Assembly: GCF_011378855.1 (NCBI RefSeq)
Contig: NZ_WTLB01000006.1
Coordinates: 53,579-117,578, forward strand
Reading direction: 5' to 3'
Source: Pseudoalteromonas sp. Z1A8
Lineage (GTDB): Bacteria; Pseudomonadota; Gammaproteobacteria; Enterobacterales; Alteromonadaceae
DNA: 64,000 bases
This document shows, one piece after another, positions 55,473-64,000 of the stretch (positions are counted from its first letter, which is position 1; every line of letters starts with the position of its first letter). The notes beneath the pieces are model-generated. The model did not search any database, was not told where the DNA came from, and worked only from the letters and a program-made list of their open reading frames with translations. Both the position numbers and the translations under genes were made by a program.

Positions 55473-56045
55473 TTAGCGAGCAGCTACCTTTAGCTGCTCG
55501 TATTGTAATTTTATTTTTTTAAATTTCACTTCACACCCATTTGGTTTATCTGGGTGCATTTTCAATGCTAGTTGTCGCCAGCGTTTTTGAAGGTTTTTAA
55601 GCGTAAAATTTTCAGGTAACTTCCATTCTAAAGCCAACTCTTTAAATTCACTTTCGTTTAAAGTCTGTTGTGGCGATATCATTTTAAACTGACGCCAAAA
55701 GCTATTTAAAAGCGTATCAATCTGCTCTTCACTGGTATCGTAATTTAGCCAATCTAAATAATAATCTCGCAAATTTTCACTTGTTGTTACTAAACTATTA
55801 GCTCCTTTTTCTAAAAGCTCGATATGCAGAGTTGAAATGAGTAAACTCTGAGGACGTAATTGTTCCTGCAGTTGGTACAATGCATTCATAATTAAAAAGT
55901 TGCGTTTAAATAAATCACGTTCAGGGCTTTTATCGAGTGTTGTTATTGCGCTGCGGTTTGTTAGTTCTGCTGCTAAAGTATGAACTTGCCAAACCTGCTT
56001 TGTTAATATTAGCTCAAAAATCTCATCAATCAGTGGGTTAAGCAT
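55473..56045 (-). CDS. DnaJ-related protein with C-terminal J domain
   Basis: A 190-residue protein. An N-terminal all-helical DnaJ-related region (about 1-125) precedes a short J domain at the C-terminus (about 130-190) with WRQLALKMHPDKPNG containing the HPD motif that stimulates Hsp70. The order (J domain last) is typical of this family, not of DnaJ itself. It is likely a specialised DnaK partner with unknown clients. Convergent with dbpA, 22 nt away, and divergent from the TPR kinase gene. Confidence 0.82.
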   Translation of the reverse strand: MLNPLIDEIFELILTKQVWQVHTLAAELTNRSAITTLDKSPERDLFKRNFLIMNALYQLQEQLRPQSLLISTLHIELLEKGANSLVTTSENLRDYYLDWLNYDTSEEQIDTLLNSFWRQFKMISPQQTLNESEFKELALEWKLPENFTLKNLQKRWRQLALKMHPDKPNGCEVKFKKIKLQYEQLKVAAR

Positions 56046-56121
56046 TGTTTAGGCCCTAGTAGTTGGTGTATCTTCAATAAAGATTACACTGATATAAGTA
56101 ACGGTTTGAAGGATTAAAATT

Positions 56122-58953
56122 ATGCTGGGCAAGTTTAAATGCCTCTTATTTACTATATGCTGTGTATTAATAGCTCCTGGCTATACCCAAGATACTGATT
56201 CGCTATTTGAGCAATTCAAAAACGAAGTGCAGTGGGAGCCTAAATTACAATTAGCAAACACGCTACTCACTAATAAAAACATCTCCAGAAAAGAGCGTGT
56301 CGCTGTTTATTCTGCATTGGGTAATAGTGCGTTATCGGCTGATAATTTTAAAGAATCTTTACACTATTTTAAATTACTAGAACAACATACCTCAGATACT
56401 TTCTTTCCTGATGAGCACTTTCGTGCAATTAAAATGCAAGGTGTAGTGCTTTTTTATCAAGGCTTATTTCAAAAAGCTATTATTGAATATACCCGCACTC
56501 TAGTATTAGCTGAAAAAAATGAACAATTACTCGAACAAGCAAATTTACTAAATAATATTGGCTTGGCTTATTTTAATATGAATAAGCTAGGCGATACCCT
56601 AGAGTTTTATTTAAAAGCAAAAGCTATTTACGAAGCACACGGTAGTGAACAAGATCAAACCGATATATTGCTTAATATAGCAGGTGTTTATATACGTTTA
56701 TCACGCTACGATAGTGCGTTTGGGCTTTATCAAGATGTACTTAAGGTTTATCAGCGATTAGATGATAAAAGCGGTATTGCGCAGGTATATAACAACATGG
56801 GTGTTGCTCATATGGAGAGTAACCAATTTGATTTAGCACTACATTACTATCAGTTAGCGCTGCGTTATTATATTTCAGCCAATGATTATAATAAGTTATC
56901 TACACAATATACTAATTTAGCAAATACTAATTTAGTATTGAAAAAAGTTGATGAAGCATACGAGCAGGCTAAATTAGGTGAATACTATGCGCTTAAAATA
57001 GATAACCATAATTTAGAGCTCAATGCGCTGCATGCGCTGGCTAAAATTCAGTTTGTTAAGGGAGATTTAGAAGAGGCTCAAATAAATTTAGATAGAGCTA
57101 TTTTACTTGCGCATGAATATGGCAGTGAGCGAATAATTAGGGAGAGCTTAGGCGCTAAAGCACTTCTTGAGGCTAGTAAAGGTGATTATTCAAGCGCTAT
57201 GGCTCTGCAACAAAAGTATATTAGTGAGCAACGAAAACTTAGAAGTACGGCAATTATCAATGCGTTAGCAGTTCTTCAAAACCAATTTAAAGCAACGCAA
57301 TTAAACCAAGAAATAGAAAAACTTAAACAAGATCGCCGTGTGCAAAAGCTAAAAATGTCGCAGCGTTCCCAGCTTACTTTATTCTCTTTTTTACTGTTAC
57401 TTTTAGTTGTTGTAACAGGTATTGCGCTTTATCGTCGTGGTGCAGAAAAACGCGCTAAGCAGCAGTTAACAGAGCAAGTTGCGCAGCGCACTGCCGAGTT
57501 ACAGGCGATAGCACAAGAGCTAAGGGAAGCCAATGATGTTAAAAGCCAGTTTTTGGCTAATATTAGCCACGAAATCCGCACTCCACTAACGGCTATTTTA
57601 GGGCAAACAGATGCTTTAATTAACGAATTATATGAGCCGGAGTCACTTAAAGATGAATTAAGAGTAATTCAGCGCCATAGCGATCATTTAAAAAGCTTAA
57701 TAAACGACGTACTCGATTTAAGTAAGATTGAAGCCAATAGATTAGAGTTAAATATTTCGTGCTTTGATATTGTAGAGCTTGTAAATGACGTGCACGCAAT
57801 GTTTATCACCCAAGCAAAAGCAAAAAATCTACACCTTATTTTAGACAATCAAGTAGGTAATGAGTTTTACACTAAGCTCGACTTGATTCGCGTAAAGCAG
57901 ATTCTGATAAACTTATGTGCAAATGCTATTAAGTTCACTCATTCCGGGCAGATCATTATTGCTTTAAATAAGAGTGAGCAGGGGCTAGTTATTATTGTAA
58001 AAGATACCGGTATAGGTATGAGCTCTAAACAGTTAAAGCTTATTTTTGAATGCTTTAGCCAAGCTGATAATAGCATTAGCCGCCGTTTTGGTGGTACGGG
58101 CTTAGGCCTTAGCTTATCGCAACAATTGGCCTCTATGATGGGCGGTTATATAAGCGTACAAAGCGAATATAAAAAAGGCAGTCAATTCTCGTTCTTCTTA
58201 CCCTGTGCAGAAGTAAATAAATCGCAAAGCATGATTGAAACTCAAAGTACTCCTAAGGCAAATAAACAATTAACAGGTCGGGTTGTACTTGCAGAAGATC
58301 ATCCTGACAATCGTAGGTTAATAAGCCGCTACTTACGCTCAATGGGGCTGGAGGTTATTGCTGTTGAGAATGGTGAGCAAGCGGTAGAGCAGTGCTTACA
58401 AGAGTATCCGGATTTAGTTTTACTCGATATTCAAATGCCTGTGATGGATGGGCGTTCTGCTTTTACACTATTAAAAAAATGTGGTTTTGAACGGCCTATT
58501 TTTGCTTTAACCGCAAATGCTATGAGCCATGAAGTAGATAGTTATTTAGAGCTTGGATTTACTGGTTACTTAGGTAAACCGATCGACAAAGAGTCATTTT
58601 ATAAAGCACTTTCTAATCACCTCAATAGCGCAGAGAATCAGCCAATTACAAAGCAAAGTGAAGTTGATATGAGCGATCTCGTGATTAGCTTTAAGCAAAG
58701 CTTTGCTTTAGAGAGTGAAACAATTACTCAGCATTTTATAAGCGAGGATTTAGATGCGCTACAAAAAGATAGTCATCGCATATTAGGAGCAGCGCAAATG
58801 TTTGGCTTAGATGAAATTGCGCAATCAGCAAAAAGTTTAGATAGAGCACTTATACGTAGAACCCAAAAGAGTAGTGGGGATGACTTTAAAACGTTAGTTA
58901 CTTCGCTGCAGAGCGTACTAAAAAAGTATAATGATACTAATTCCAATAAATAG
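56122..58953 (+). CDS. TPR-sensor hybrid histidine kinase with receiver and Hpt domains
   Basis: A 943-residue kinase. A signal peptide (about 1-22), a periplasmic sensor of about six TPR repeats (60-400; NNIGLAYFNM, YNNMGVAHMESNQFDLAL), a transmembrane helix (about 418-437), a coiled coil, HisKA with His483 in NISHEIRTP, HATPase (NLCANAIKFT, DTGIGM, GGTGLGL), a receiver with Asp769 in LLDIQMPVMDG, and a C-terminal Hpt-like domain with His885 in SHRILGAAQMFG. The full His-Asp-His chain is in one chain, so only a final regulator is missing. Ligand unknown, presumably a protein or peptide bound by the TPRs. Confidence 0.88.
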   Translation: MLGKFKCLLFTICCVLIAPGYTQDTDSLFEQFKNEVQWEPKLQLANTLLTNKNISRKERVAVYSALGNSALSADNFKESLHYFKLLEQHTSDTFFPDEHFRAIKMQGVVLFYQGLFQKAIIEYTRTLVLAEKNEQLLEQANLLNNIGLAYFNMNKLGDTLEFYLKAKAIYEAHGSEQDQTDILLNIAGVYIRLSRYDSAFGLYQDVLKVYQRLDDKSGIAQVYNNMGVAHMESNQFDLALHYYQLALRYYISANDYNKLSTQYTNLANTNLVLKKVDEAYEQAKLGEYYALKIDNHNLELNALHALAKIQFVKGDLEEAQINLDRAILLAHEYGSERIIRESLGAKALLEASKGDYSSAMALQQKYISEQRKLRSTAIINALAVLQNQFKATQLNQEIEKLKQDRRVQKLKMSQRSQLTLFSFLLLLLVVVTGIALYRRGAEKRAKQQLTEQVAQRTAELQAIAQELREANDVKSQFLANISHEIRTPLTAILGQTDALINELYEPESLKDELRVIQRHSDHLKSLINDVLDLSKIEANRLELNISCFDIVELVNDVHAMFITQAKAKNLHLILDNQVGNEFYTKLDLIRVKQILINLCANAIKFTHSGQIIIALNKSEQGLVIIVKDTGIGMSSKQLKLIFECFSQADNSISRRFGGTGLGLSLSQQLASMMGGYISVQSEYKKGSQFSFFLPCAEVNKSQSMIETQSTPKANKQLTGRVVLAEDHPDNRRLISRYLRSMGLEVIAVENGEQAVEQCLQEYPDLVLLDIQMPVMDGRSAFTLLKKCGFERPIFALTANAMSHEVDSYLELGFTGYLGKPIDKESFYKALSNHLNSAENQPITKQSEVDMSDLVISFKQSFALESETITQHFISEDLDALQKDSHRILGAAQMFGLDEIAQSAKSLDRALIRRTQKSSGDDFKTLVTSLQSVLKKYNDTNSNK

Positions 58954-58959
58954 CTGATC

Positions 58960-59095
58960 TATTTTACTTGCTAAAACAACCCATTTCTTTGTTGTAAATT
59001 TCGCAAAGGGAACAACCATTTACATCAATTTACGCCTAGAACTGAATTATTTTTTCGGCGTAAAATTTAGATCACATACTTAATGGAATTGGTAT
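58960..59095. repeat. One-ended relative of the ATACCAATT repeat family
   Basis: The right end is AATTGGTAT, identical to the terminal repeat of copy 1, preceded by an AT-rich block (GAATTATTTTTTCGGCG and following). No matching left end is found next to the kinase stop codon. It also holds a smaller inverted pair around AACAACC. The left boundary is uncertain. Confidence 0.45.
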
Positions 59096-59123
59096 GAAAG
59101 CTAAACTGTATTTAATCCAGACA

Positions 59124-59151
59124 CAAAAAAAGCGCCTAAGGCGCTTTTTTT
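59124..59151. terminator. Intrinsic terminator of rho
   Basis: AAAGCGCC pairs with GGCGCTTT over three bases with seven As and Ts at the ends; it works in both directions. Confidence 0.92.
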
Positions 59152-59168
59152 ATTCAATTAAAACGCGT

Positions 59169-60428
59169 TTATTGGCGTCTCATCGAATCAAAAAATTCAT
59201 CATTGGTTTTGCTCATCGATAATTTATCGATTAAGAATTCCATAGCATCAATTTCTGACATGTCATGAACAATTTTACGTAAAATCCAAAGCTTTTGAAG
59301 CTCATCTGGTTTTGTTAGTAATTCTTCACGACGAGTACCTGAGCGGTTAAAGTCGATAGCTGGGAATACACGTCTTTCCGCAATTTTACGGTTAAGGTGT
59401 AATTCCATATTACCAGTACCTTTAAACTCTTCGTAGATAACTTCATCCATTTTAGAGCCAGTATCGATAAGCGCTGTAGCTATGATTGTTAAGCTACCAC
59501 CTTCCTCAACGTTACGTGCAGCACCAAAGAAGCGCTTAGGTTTGTGTAATGCATTAGCGTCTACACCACCAGTAAGTACTTTACCTGATGAAGGAATAAC
59601 GGTGTTATAAGCACGTGCTAAACGAGTGATTGAATCCAATAAGATAACAACATCTTTTTTGTGTTCAACTAGGCGTTTTGCTTTTTCGATAACCATTTCG
59701 GCAACTTGTACGTGGCGAGAAGCTGGTTCATCGAACGTTGATGCAATAACCTCACCTTTAACTAGGCGCTGCATCTCTGTTACTTCTTCCGGACGCTCAT
59801 CAATCAGTAATACCATTAATGTTGCATCTGGATGGTTATGCGTAATTGATTGCGCAATATTTTGAAGTAGCATTGTTTTACCCGCTTTTGGCGGCGCTAC
59901 TAACAAACCACGTTGGCCGCGGCCAATAGGAGATGCTAAATCAAGTACACGGGCTGTAATATCTTCTTTACTGCCGTTACCACGTTCCATGCGAAAACGT
60001 TCGTTAGCGTGTAACGGCGTCAAGTTTTCGAAAAGAATTTTAGTACGAGAGTTTTCAGGTTTATCAAAGTTAACTTCATTTACTTTAAGTAAAGCAAAGT
60101 AACGTTCGCCATCTTTCGGTGGACGAATAAGTCCTGAAATTGAATCGCCAGTACGCATGCTGAAACGGCGAATTTGGCTAGGTGAAACATAAATGTCATC
60201 TGGGCCAGCTAAGTAAGAGGCTTCTGATGATCTTAAAAAGCCGAAACCATCTTGTAAAATCTCTAATACACCGCCGCCGAAGATATTTTCTCCGCCTTTG
60301 GCATGGGATTTAAGAATAGCAAAAATGATATCTTGCTTTCTTAAGCGGGCTACGTTTTCGAGCCCCATGGACTCAGCTAAGTCTACAAGTTCTTTAATGG
60401 ACTTGTCTTTTAATTCGCGTAAATGCAT
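59169..60428 (-). CDS. rho: Transcription termination factor Rho
   Basis: A 419-residue hexameric RNA helicase, the same length as in E. coli, that ends transcription at rut sites. N-terminal Rho_N helical part ([18 protein letters not shown]), the OSB RNA-binding domain ([27 protein letters not shown], noted by GFLRSS and DDIYVS), P-loop [10 protein letters not shown], Walker [12 protein letters not shown]-loop [10 protein letters not shown] and the R-loop GGVDANAL. It is near trxA and rhlB in the order seen in E. coli. The ~190-bp leader before it may hold the autoregulatory region. Confidence 0.97.
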   Translation of the reverse strand: MHLRELKDKSIKELVDLAESMGLENVARLRKQDIIFAILKSHAKGGENIFGGGVLEILQDGFGFLRSSEASYLAGPDDIYVSPSQIRRFSMRTGDSISGLIRPPKDGERYFALLKVNEVNFDKPENSRTKILFENLTPLHANERFRMERGNGSKEDITARVLDLASPIGRGQRGLLVAPPKAGKTMLLQNIAQSITHNHPDATLMVLLIDERPEEVTEMQRLVKGEVIASTFDEPASRHVQVAEMVIEKAKRLVEHKKDVVILLDSITRLARAYNTVIPSSGKVLTGGVDANALHKPKRFFGAARNVEEGGSLTIIATALIDTGSKMDEVIYEEFKGTGNMELHLNRKIAERRVFPAIDFNRSGTRREELLTKPDELQKLWILRKIVHDMSEIDAMEFLIDKLSMSKTNDEFFDSMRRQ

Positions 60429-60575
60429 ATTGGTGGGTTCTTTATTACAGTTGTCATACTCAAAATCGCTTTGATCGTTGAGTGAGGTTTGTTGAATATA
60501 ACTAAGGATTAGTTGTCTTTATAAACTAGCAGTTCACTGGCAAAGCGTCCAGTCTTTATACAAAATAAATTTAAT

Positions 60576-60598
60576 AAAAGGGCAAAAAGCCCTTTTTT
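60576..60598 (-). terminator. Intrinsic terminator of trxA
   Basis: AAAAGGGC pairs with GCCCTTTT over five As; the minus-strand side ends in TTTTATT. Confidence 0.88.
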
Positions 60599-60615
60599 AT
60601 TGTTCTAGCTTACAG

Positions 60616-60942
60616 TTAGATGTTGTTTTCTAAAAACTCGATAAGTTGAGTTTTTGAAAGCGCACCTACTTTCGTTGCAGCTACTTGGCCATCTTTGAAA
60701 AGAAGTAAAGTAGGGATACCACGAATACCAAATTTTGGCGGTGTGCCAGCATTTTGGTCAATGTTTAATTTAGCAACAGTCACACGGCTGTCGTATTCAT
60801 CAGCAACTTCGTGAAGAATAGGGGCGATCATTTTACAAGGTCCACACCATTCAGCCCAGAAATCTACTAGTACTGGTTTGTCTGATTGTAATACGTCAGC
60901 TTCAAAGCTATCGTCAGTAATTTGGATTATTTTCTCGCTCAT
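60616..60942 (-). CDS. trxA: Thioredoxin 1
   Basis: A 108-residue cytoplasmic disulfide reductant, the same length as E. coli TrxA (109 with Met). The active site is WCGPC (Cys33, Cys36), and the cis-Pro loop is [11 protein letters not shown]. It is a monocistronic gene with its own terminator and is divergent from rhlB, an arrangement conserved in gammaproteobacteria. Confidence 0.97.
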   Translation of the reverse strand: MSEKIIQITDDSFEADVLQSDKPVLVDFWAEWCGPCKMIAPILHEVADEYDSRVTVAKLNIDQNAGTPPKFGIRGIPTLLLFKDGQVAATKVGALSKTQLIEFLENNI

Positions 60943-61033
60943 TGCGCTCTCCGATTTAGTTAGGCGAAATATTTAGTGCGTATTTAAACACTCTTGTTTC
61001 TTATTGCAAGTTTAAACGTTATGCTTAAACGCT

Positions 61034-62311
61034 ATGACTAAGACACATTTAACCGATAAAAAGTTTTCAGACTTTGCTATCGCACCGGAAGTGGTTGCCG
61101 GTTTAACCGAGAATGGGTTTGAATATTGCACACCTATTCAAGCAAAATGCCTACCTTTTATTTGTGATGGACGCGATATCGCGGGCCAAGCTCAAACTGG
61201 TACAGGCAAAACGTTGGCGTTTTTAACTGCCACGTGCCATCGGTTATTACAATCTAGCAAAGCACCTAGTAAACATCCAAGAGCCCTGATCATGGCCCCT
61301 ACTCGGGAGCTTGCGATTCAGATACACAAAGATGCTAAAATTTTAGCGCCGCACTGTAATCTTAACTTAGGTTTAGTATATGGTGGCGAAGATTACGAAA
61401 AACAACGTGCACAACTAGAAAAAGGCGTTGATATTTTAATTGGTACTACAGGTCGCCTAATAGATCTGTATAAGCAAGGCTGTTACACCCTTAATGAAAT
61501 TGAGGTAGTCGTGCTTGACGAAGCTGATCGTATGTTCGATTTAGGTTTCATCAAAGATATTCGCTATATGTTCGATCGTATGCCAGATACATCAAAGCGT
61601 TTAAACTTATTATTTTCTGCCACATTATCGTATCGCGTACAAGAGTTAGCGTTTGAACACATGACAAACCCAGAGCATGTTCAAATTGAACCTGACGTTA
61701 AAACGGGTAAACGTATTCAAGAAGAGCTATTTCATCCTTCGCAAGAAGATAAAATTAAGCTGTTGTTAACCTTAATTGAAGAAGAATGGCCAGAGAAAGC
61801 AATCGTGTTTGCAAATACCAAGCACAGTTGTGAAACAGTTTATGCTTGGCTTAAGTCAGACGGTCATCGTGTTGGTATGCTTACTGGTGATGTTAACCAG
61901 AAAAAACGCCAAACTATATTAGCGCAGTTTAGCAAAGGCGACTTAGACTTTTTAGTTGCAACCGATGTTGCAGCACGTGGTCTTCACATCCCTGAAGTAA
62001 GTCATGTATTTAACTTTGACCTACCTGACGATTGCGAAGATTATGTTCACCGTATTGGTCGTACTGGCCGTGCTGGTGCATCAGGCCACGCAATTAGTTT
62101 TGCATGTGAGCAATATGCATATAACCTGCATGAAATTGAAGAATATATAGAGCACAGCATTCCTTTATCGCATTATGATAAAACAGCATTGCTAGATGAT
62201 TTAACTCAGCCTATTATTCAAAGAAAGCGCAACTATTCAAATGGTCCACGTAATCGCAGTAATAACAGCGGACGTCGCCCAAATAATAGTTACCAAAAAG
62301 GACGGTCGTAA
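61034..62311 (+). CDS. rhlB: ATP-dependent RNA helicase RhlB
   Basis: A 425-residue DEAD-box helicase (E. coli 421) of the RNA degradosome. It starts [11 protein letters not shown] as RhlB does, with [50 protein letters not shown] and [10 protein letters not shown]. The C-terminal tail is basic and Asn/Arg/Ser-rich, an RNA-binding extension. The position between trxA and gppA supports RhlB over RhlE or DbpA. Confidence 0.95.
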   Translation: MTKTHLTDKKFSDFAIAPEVVAGLTENGFEYCTPIQAKCLPFICDGRDIAGQAQTGTGKTLAFLTATCHRLLQSSKAPSKHPRALIMAPTRELAIQIHKDAKILAPHCNLNLGLVYGGEDYEKQRAQLEKGVDILIGTTGRLIDLYKQGCYTLNEIEVVVLDEADRMFDLGFIKDIRYMFDRMPDTSKRLNLLFSATLSYRVQELAFEHMTNPEHVQIEPDVKTGKRIQEELFHPSQEDKIKLLLTLIEEEWPEKAIVFANTKHSCETVYAWLKSDGHRVGMLTGDVNQKKRQTILAQFSKGDLDFLVATDVAARGLHIPEVSHVFNFDLPDDCEDYVHRIGRTGRAGASGHAISFACEQYAYNLHEIEEYIEHSIPLSHYDKTALLDDLTQPIIQRKRNYSNGPRNRSNNSGRRPNNSYQKGRS

Positions 62312-62354
62312 GCGACCGTTTGTATAAGTAGTAGTAACTAGAGGTTTTTGAACG

Positions 62355-63848
62355 GTGGGGCAACTTAAACCGCAAAAAAATGTATACGCAGTTATTGATT
62401 TAGGCTCAAATAGCTTTCATATGCTTATAGCCAAATCAATTGCTGGCGGTCTACAAACAATTGGACGTGTTAAACGCAAAGTCCGATTAGCCGCAGGGCT
62501 CGATAAAGATAACGTATTGAGCACTGAAGCAATGCAGCGAGGCTGGGAATGCCTTGCCCTTTTTGCTGAGCGTCTACAAGATATCCCAGATAAAAACATC
62601 ACCATAGTAGCAACCGCTACCTTACGATTGGCAACTAACGCCGAAGTATTCAAAAATCATGCAGAAAAGATTCTTGGCCATAACATTAATGTTATTAGCG
62701 GAGAATTAGAAGCGCGCACAATTTATAAAGGTGTTGCTCATACTTCATCTTGTACTGGCAAACAGCTTGTTATTGACATTGGTGGTGCAAGTACCGAAGT
62801 TGTAATTGGTAAAGCATTTGATGCCTTACATTACAAAAGCCTCAATATGGGGTGTGTTACCTATCTTGAGCGCTACTTTAAAGATTGCCAATTAAGTCAG
62901 CGTAACTTTAACGCAGCCATAAAGGCAGCGCGCCTAGTTATTGATGAAATTTCTCCTGAATATAAAACTGCTGGGTGGCAAATTGCATCAGGCGCTTCTG
63001 GTACAGTACAAGCAATTCAAGAAATTATGGTCGCTCAAAATCTTGACGACTTACTCACACTTGAAAAGCTAAACACTATAAAAGAGCAAGCAATTGCATT
63101 TAGCACTATTGCAGCGCTAGACCTTCCTGGATTAAGTGAAGACCGTCGACTGGTATTTGTATCAGGACTCGCTATCTTAATCGCACTATTTGAATCTCTT
63201 GAAATAGAAAAAATGGGATTGGCGGGTGGAGCACTACGTGAAGGTGTTTTGTATAGTATGGTTCCGGAGTTTCATAATAACGACATTCGTAAACGCACAG
63301 TTGATGGGTTTATGAGTCGTTATCACGTTGATCAAAAACAAGCGTGTCGAGTTTCAAGCTTGGCTATGCAGTTAGCGGTAAGTATTGATAAAGATTGGCC
63401 AATTGAAAGCTTAAATGGGTTACCACTTTTAAAAGCGGTAGCGCAGCTTCATGAGATTGGATTACTAATAGAGTATAAGCAGTACCATAAACACACCGCT
63501 TATATTTTGGAAAATACCGATATGCCTGGTTTTTCACAGTCAGAGCATAAATTAATAGTAGCGGTAGCAGATGCGCATCGTTCAGATTTTCCAAAAGGCT
63601 GTTTTAATTCACTCGGCGTAAATAGTCTATTAGCGCAATATATAGTGAGATTACTACGAATAGCAGTCATCTTATCAATGCGCAGACAAGACGATGTACT
63701 GCCTAAGTTTGAGTTAACTGCTAAAAATGAAGTGTTAGACCTTAAGTTTGAAAGTAACTGGTTAAAAGATCATCCGTTAATGGCCAGCGAGCTACAACAA
63801 GAGTCTAAACAGCAAGGTAAACTTGGGTGGAAGCTCATAGTAAACTAA
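62355..63848 (+). CDS. gppA: Exopolyphosphatase / guanosine pentaphosphate phosphohydrolase
   Basis: A 497-residue Ppx/GppA enzyme that releases phosphate from polyphosphate or turns pppGpp into ppGpp. The actin-like ATPase fold shows AVIDLGSNSFHMLIA, VIDIGGASTEVVIG and LAGGALREGVLY; a C-terminal HD-like part follows. The E. coli place of gppA is next to rhlB, which favours gppA over ppx. The start is GTG 62355 with GAGG 10 nt upstream; no ATG fits. It ends at a strong terminator. Confidence 0.9.
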   Translation: MGQLKPQKNVYAVIDLGSNSFHMLIAKSIAGGLQTIGRVKRKVRLAAGLDKDNVLSTEAMQRGWECLALFAERLQDIPDKNITIVATATLRLATNAEVFKNHAEKILGHNINVISGELEARTIYKGVAHTSSCTGKQLVIDIGGASTEVVIGKAFDALHYKSLNMGCVTYLERYFKDCQLSQRNFNAAIKAARLVIDEISPEYKTAGWQIASGASGTVQAIQEIMVAQNLDDLLTLEKLNTIKEQAIAFSTIAALDLPGLSEDRRLVFVSGLAILIALFESLEIEKMGLAGGALREGVLYSMVPEFHNNDIRKRTVDGFMSRYHVDQKQACRVSSLAMQLAVSIDKDWPIESLNGLPLLKAVAQLHEIGLLIEYKQYHKHTAYILENTDMPGFSQSEHKLIVAVADAHRSDFPKGCFNSLGVNSLLAQYIVRLLRIAVILSMRRQDDVLPKFELTAKNEVLDLKFESNWLKDHPLMASELQQESKQQGKLGWKLIVN

Positions 63849-63850
63849 TT

Positions 63851-63874
63851 AAAAAGGCCCATTAGGGCCTTTTT
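63851..63874 (+). terminator. Intrinsic terminator of gppA
   Basis: AAAAAGGCCC pairs with GGGCCTTTTT over four bases. Confidence 0.93.
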
Positions 63875-63924
63875 AGTGTTTAAAGTAACCATTTCGATGT
63901 AAATATGTGCGAACAGTACTTTAT

Positions 63925-63990
63925 TTCAAGTTTTCTTCAAAAAAGGGTTGATCTGTTTTCGGATCTCCCTATAATGCGACCCCACTGAGA
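63925..63990 (+). promoter_or_regulatory. rRNA operon P1-type promoter
   Basis: TTGATC (-35, 63948-63953) and TATAAT (-10, 63970-63975) are 16 bp apart. The run TCTCCCTATAATGCG, the GC-rich discriminator and then CCACTGAGACGG closely resemble the E. coli rrnB P1 start region. AT-rich bases before the -35 fit an UP element. The spacer of 16 bp and GC discriminator are marks of promoters inhibited by ppGpp. The 16S gene would lie outside the window. Confidence 0.85.
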
Positions 63991-64000
63991 CGGGAAACGC

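Overview
The window reads as chromosomal DNA from a marine gammaproteobacterium of the order Alteromonadales, most likely Pseudoalteromonas. This rests on the low GC content, the protein repertoire and several gammaproteobacterial gene orders: lptM-lysA-dapF-DUF484-xerC-yigB divergent from cyaY, ubiD-fre, rho/trxA/rhlB/gppA, and hemC-hemD-hemX-hemY. It looks like conserved chromosome with a few accessory insertions. I see no prophage, IS transposase, CRISPR array or tRNA. The right edge ends in a stringent-type rRNA promoter, so an rrn operon probably begins just outside.

Layout. 1-8.4 kb: end of an RND efflux pump, a cytochrome c', a DUF2721 membrane protein, a lipoprotein-type S9 peptidase, then a minus-strand cluster of two spondin-domain proteins followed by a two-component system. 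8.5-16.4 kb: DUF4870 and YqaA membrane proteins, the tetrahydromonapterin genes folM-folE-folX, nadE, yceH and a large CHASE hybrid kinase. 16.4-28.9 kb: ycaO, a penicillin-acylase-type Ntn hydrolase, a metallo-beta-lactamase-fold protein, a GNAT-nitrilase fusion coupled to a Gdx/SugE exporter, an EamA transporter, a MAPEG protein, a BlaI-BlaR1-like pair with visible BlaI operators, rluF and small genes. 28.9-34.7 kb: a TPR-retropepsin protein and the compact lptM-to-yigB cluster on the minus strand. 34.9-43.5 kb: a plus-strand run from cyaY through an esterase, DUF2914, hemC, a hemD-hemX fusion and hemY to a MASE1/CHASE hybrid kinase. 43.6-53.9 kb: add, a CBS protein, fre-ubiD, an MliC-like lipoprotein, a DUF808 protein, a Sel1-repeat protein, an M28 peptidase and a Fur-box-preceded TonB siderophore receptor. 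54-64 kb: dbpA, a DnaJ-related protein, a TPR hybrid kinase with Hpt, rho, trxA, rhlB, gppA and the rrn promoter.

Themes. Envelope sensing is prominent: three hybrid kinases and one classical two-component system. Tetrapyrrole and iron genes (hemCDXY, cyaY, siderophore receptor) and pterin cofactor genes form coherent modules. A dispersed ~160-bp inverted-repeat element occurs twice, with a possible one-ended relative.

Nothing here is a clear-cut undescribed system. The best leads are the spondin/two-component cluster, the GNAT-nitrilase/Gdx pair, the M56-TonB chimera with its BlaI operators, the hairpin that buries the ribosome-binding site of the Sel1-repeat gene, an orphan terminator suggesting a small RNA, and the internal start inside hemD-hemX.
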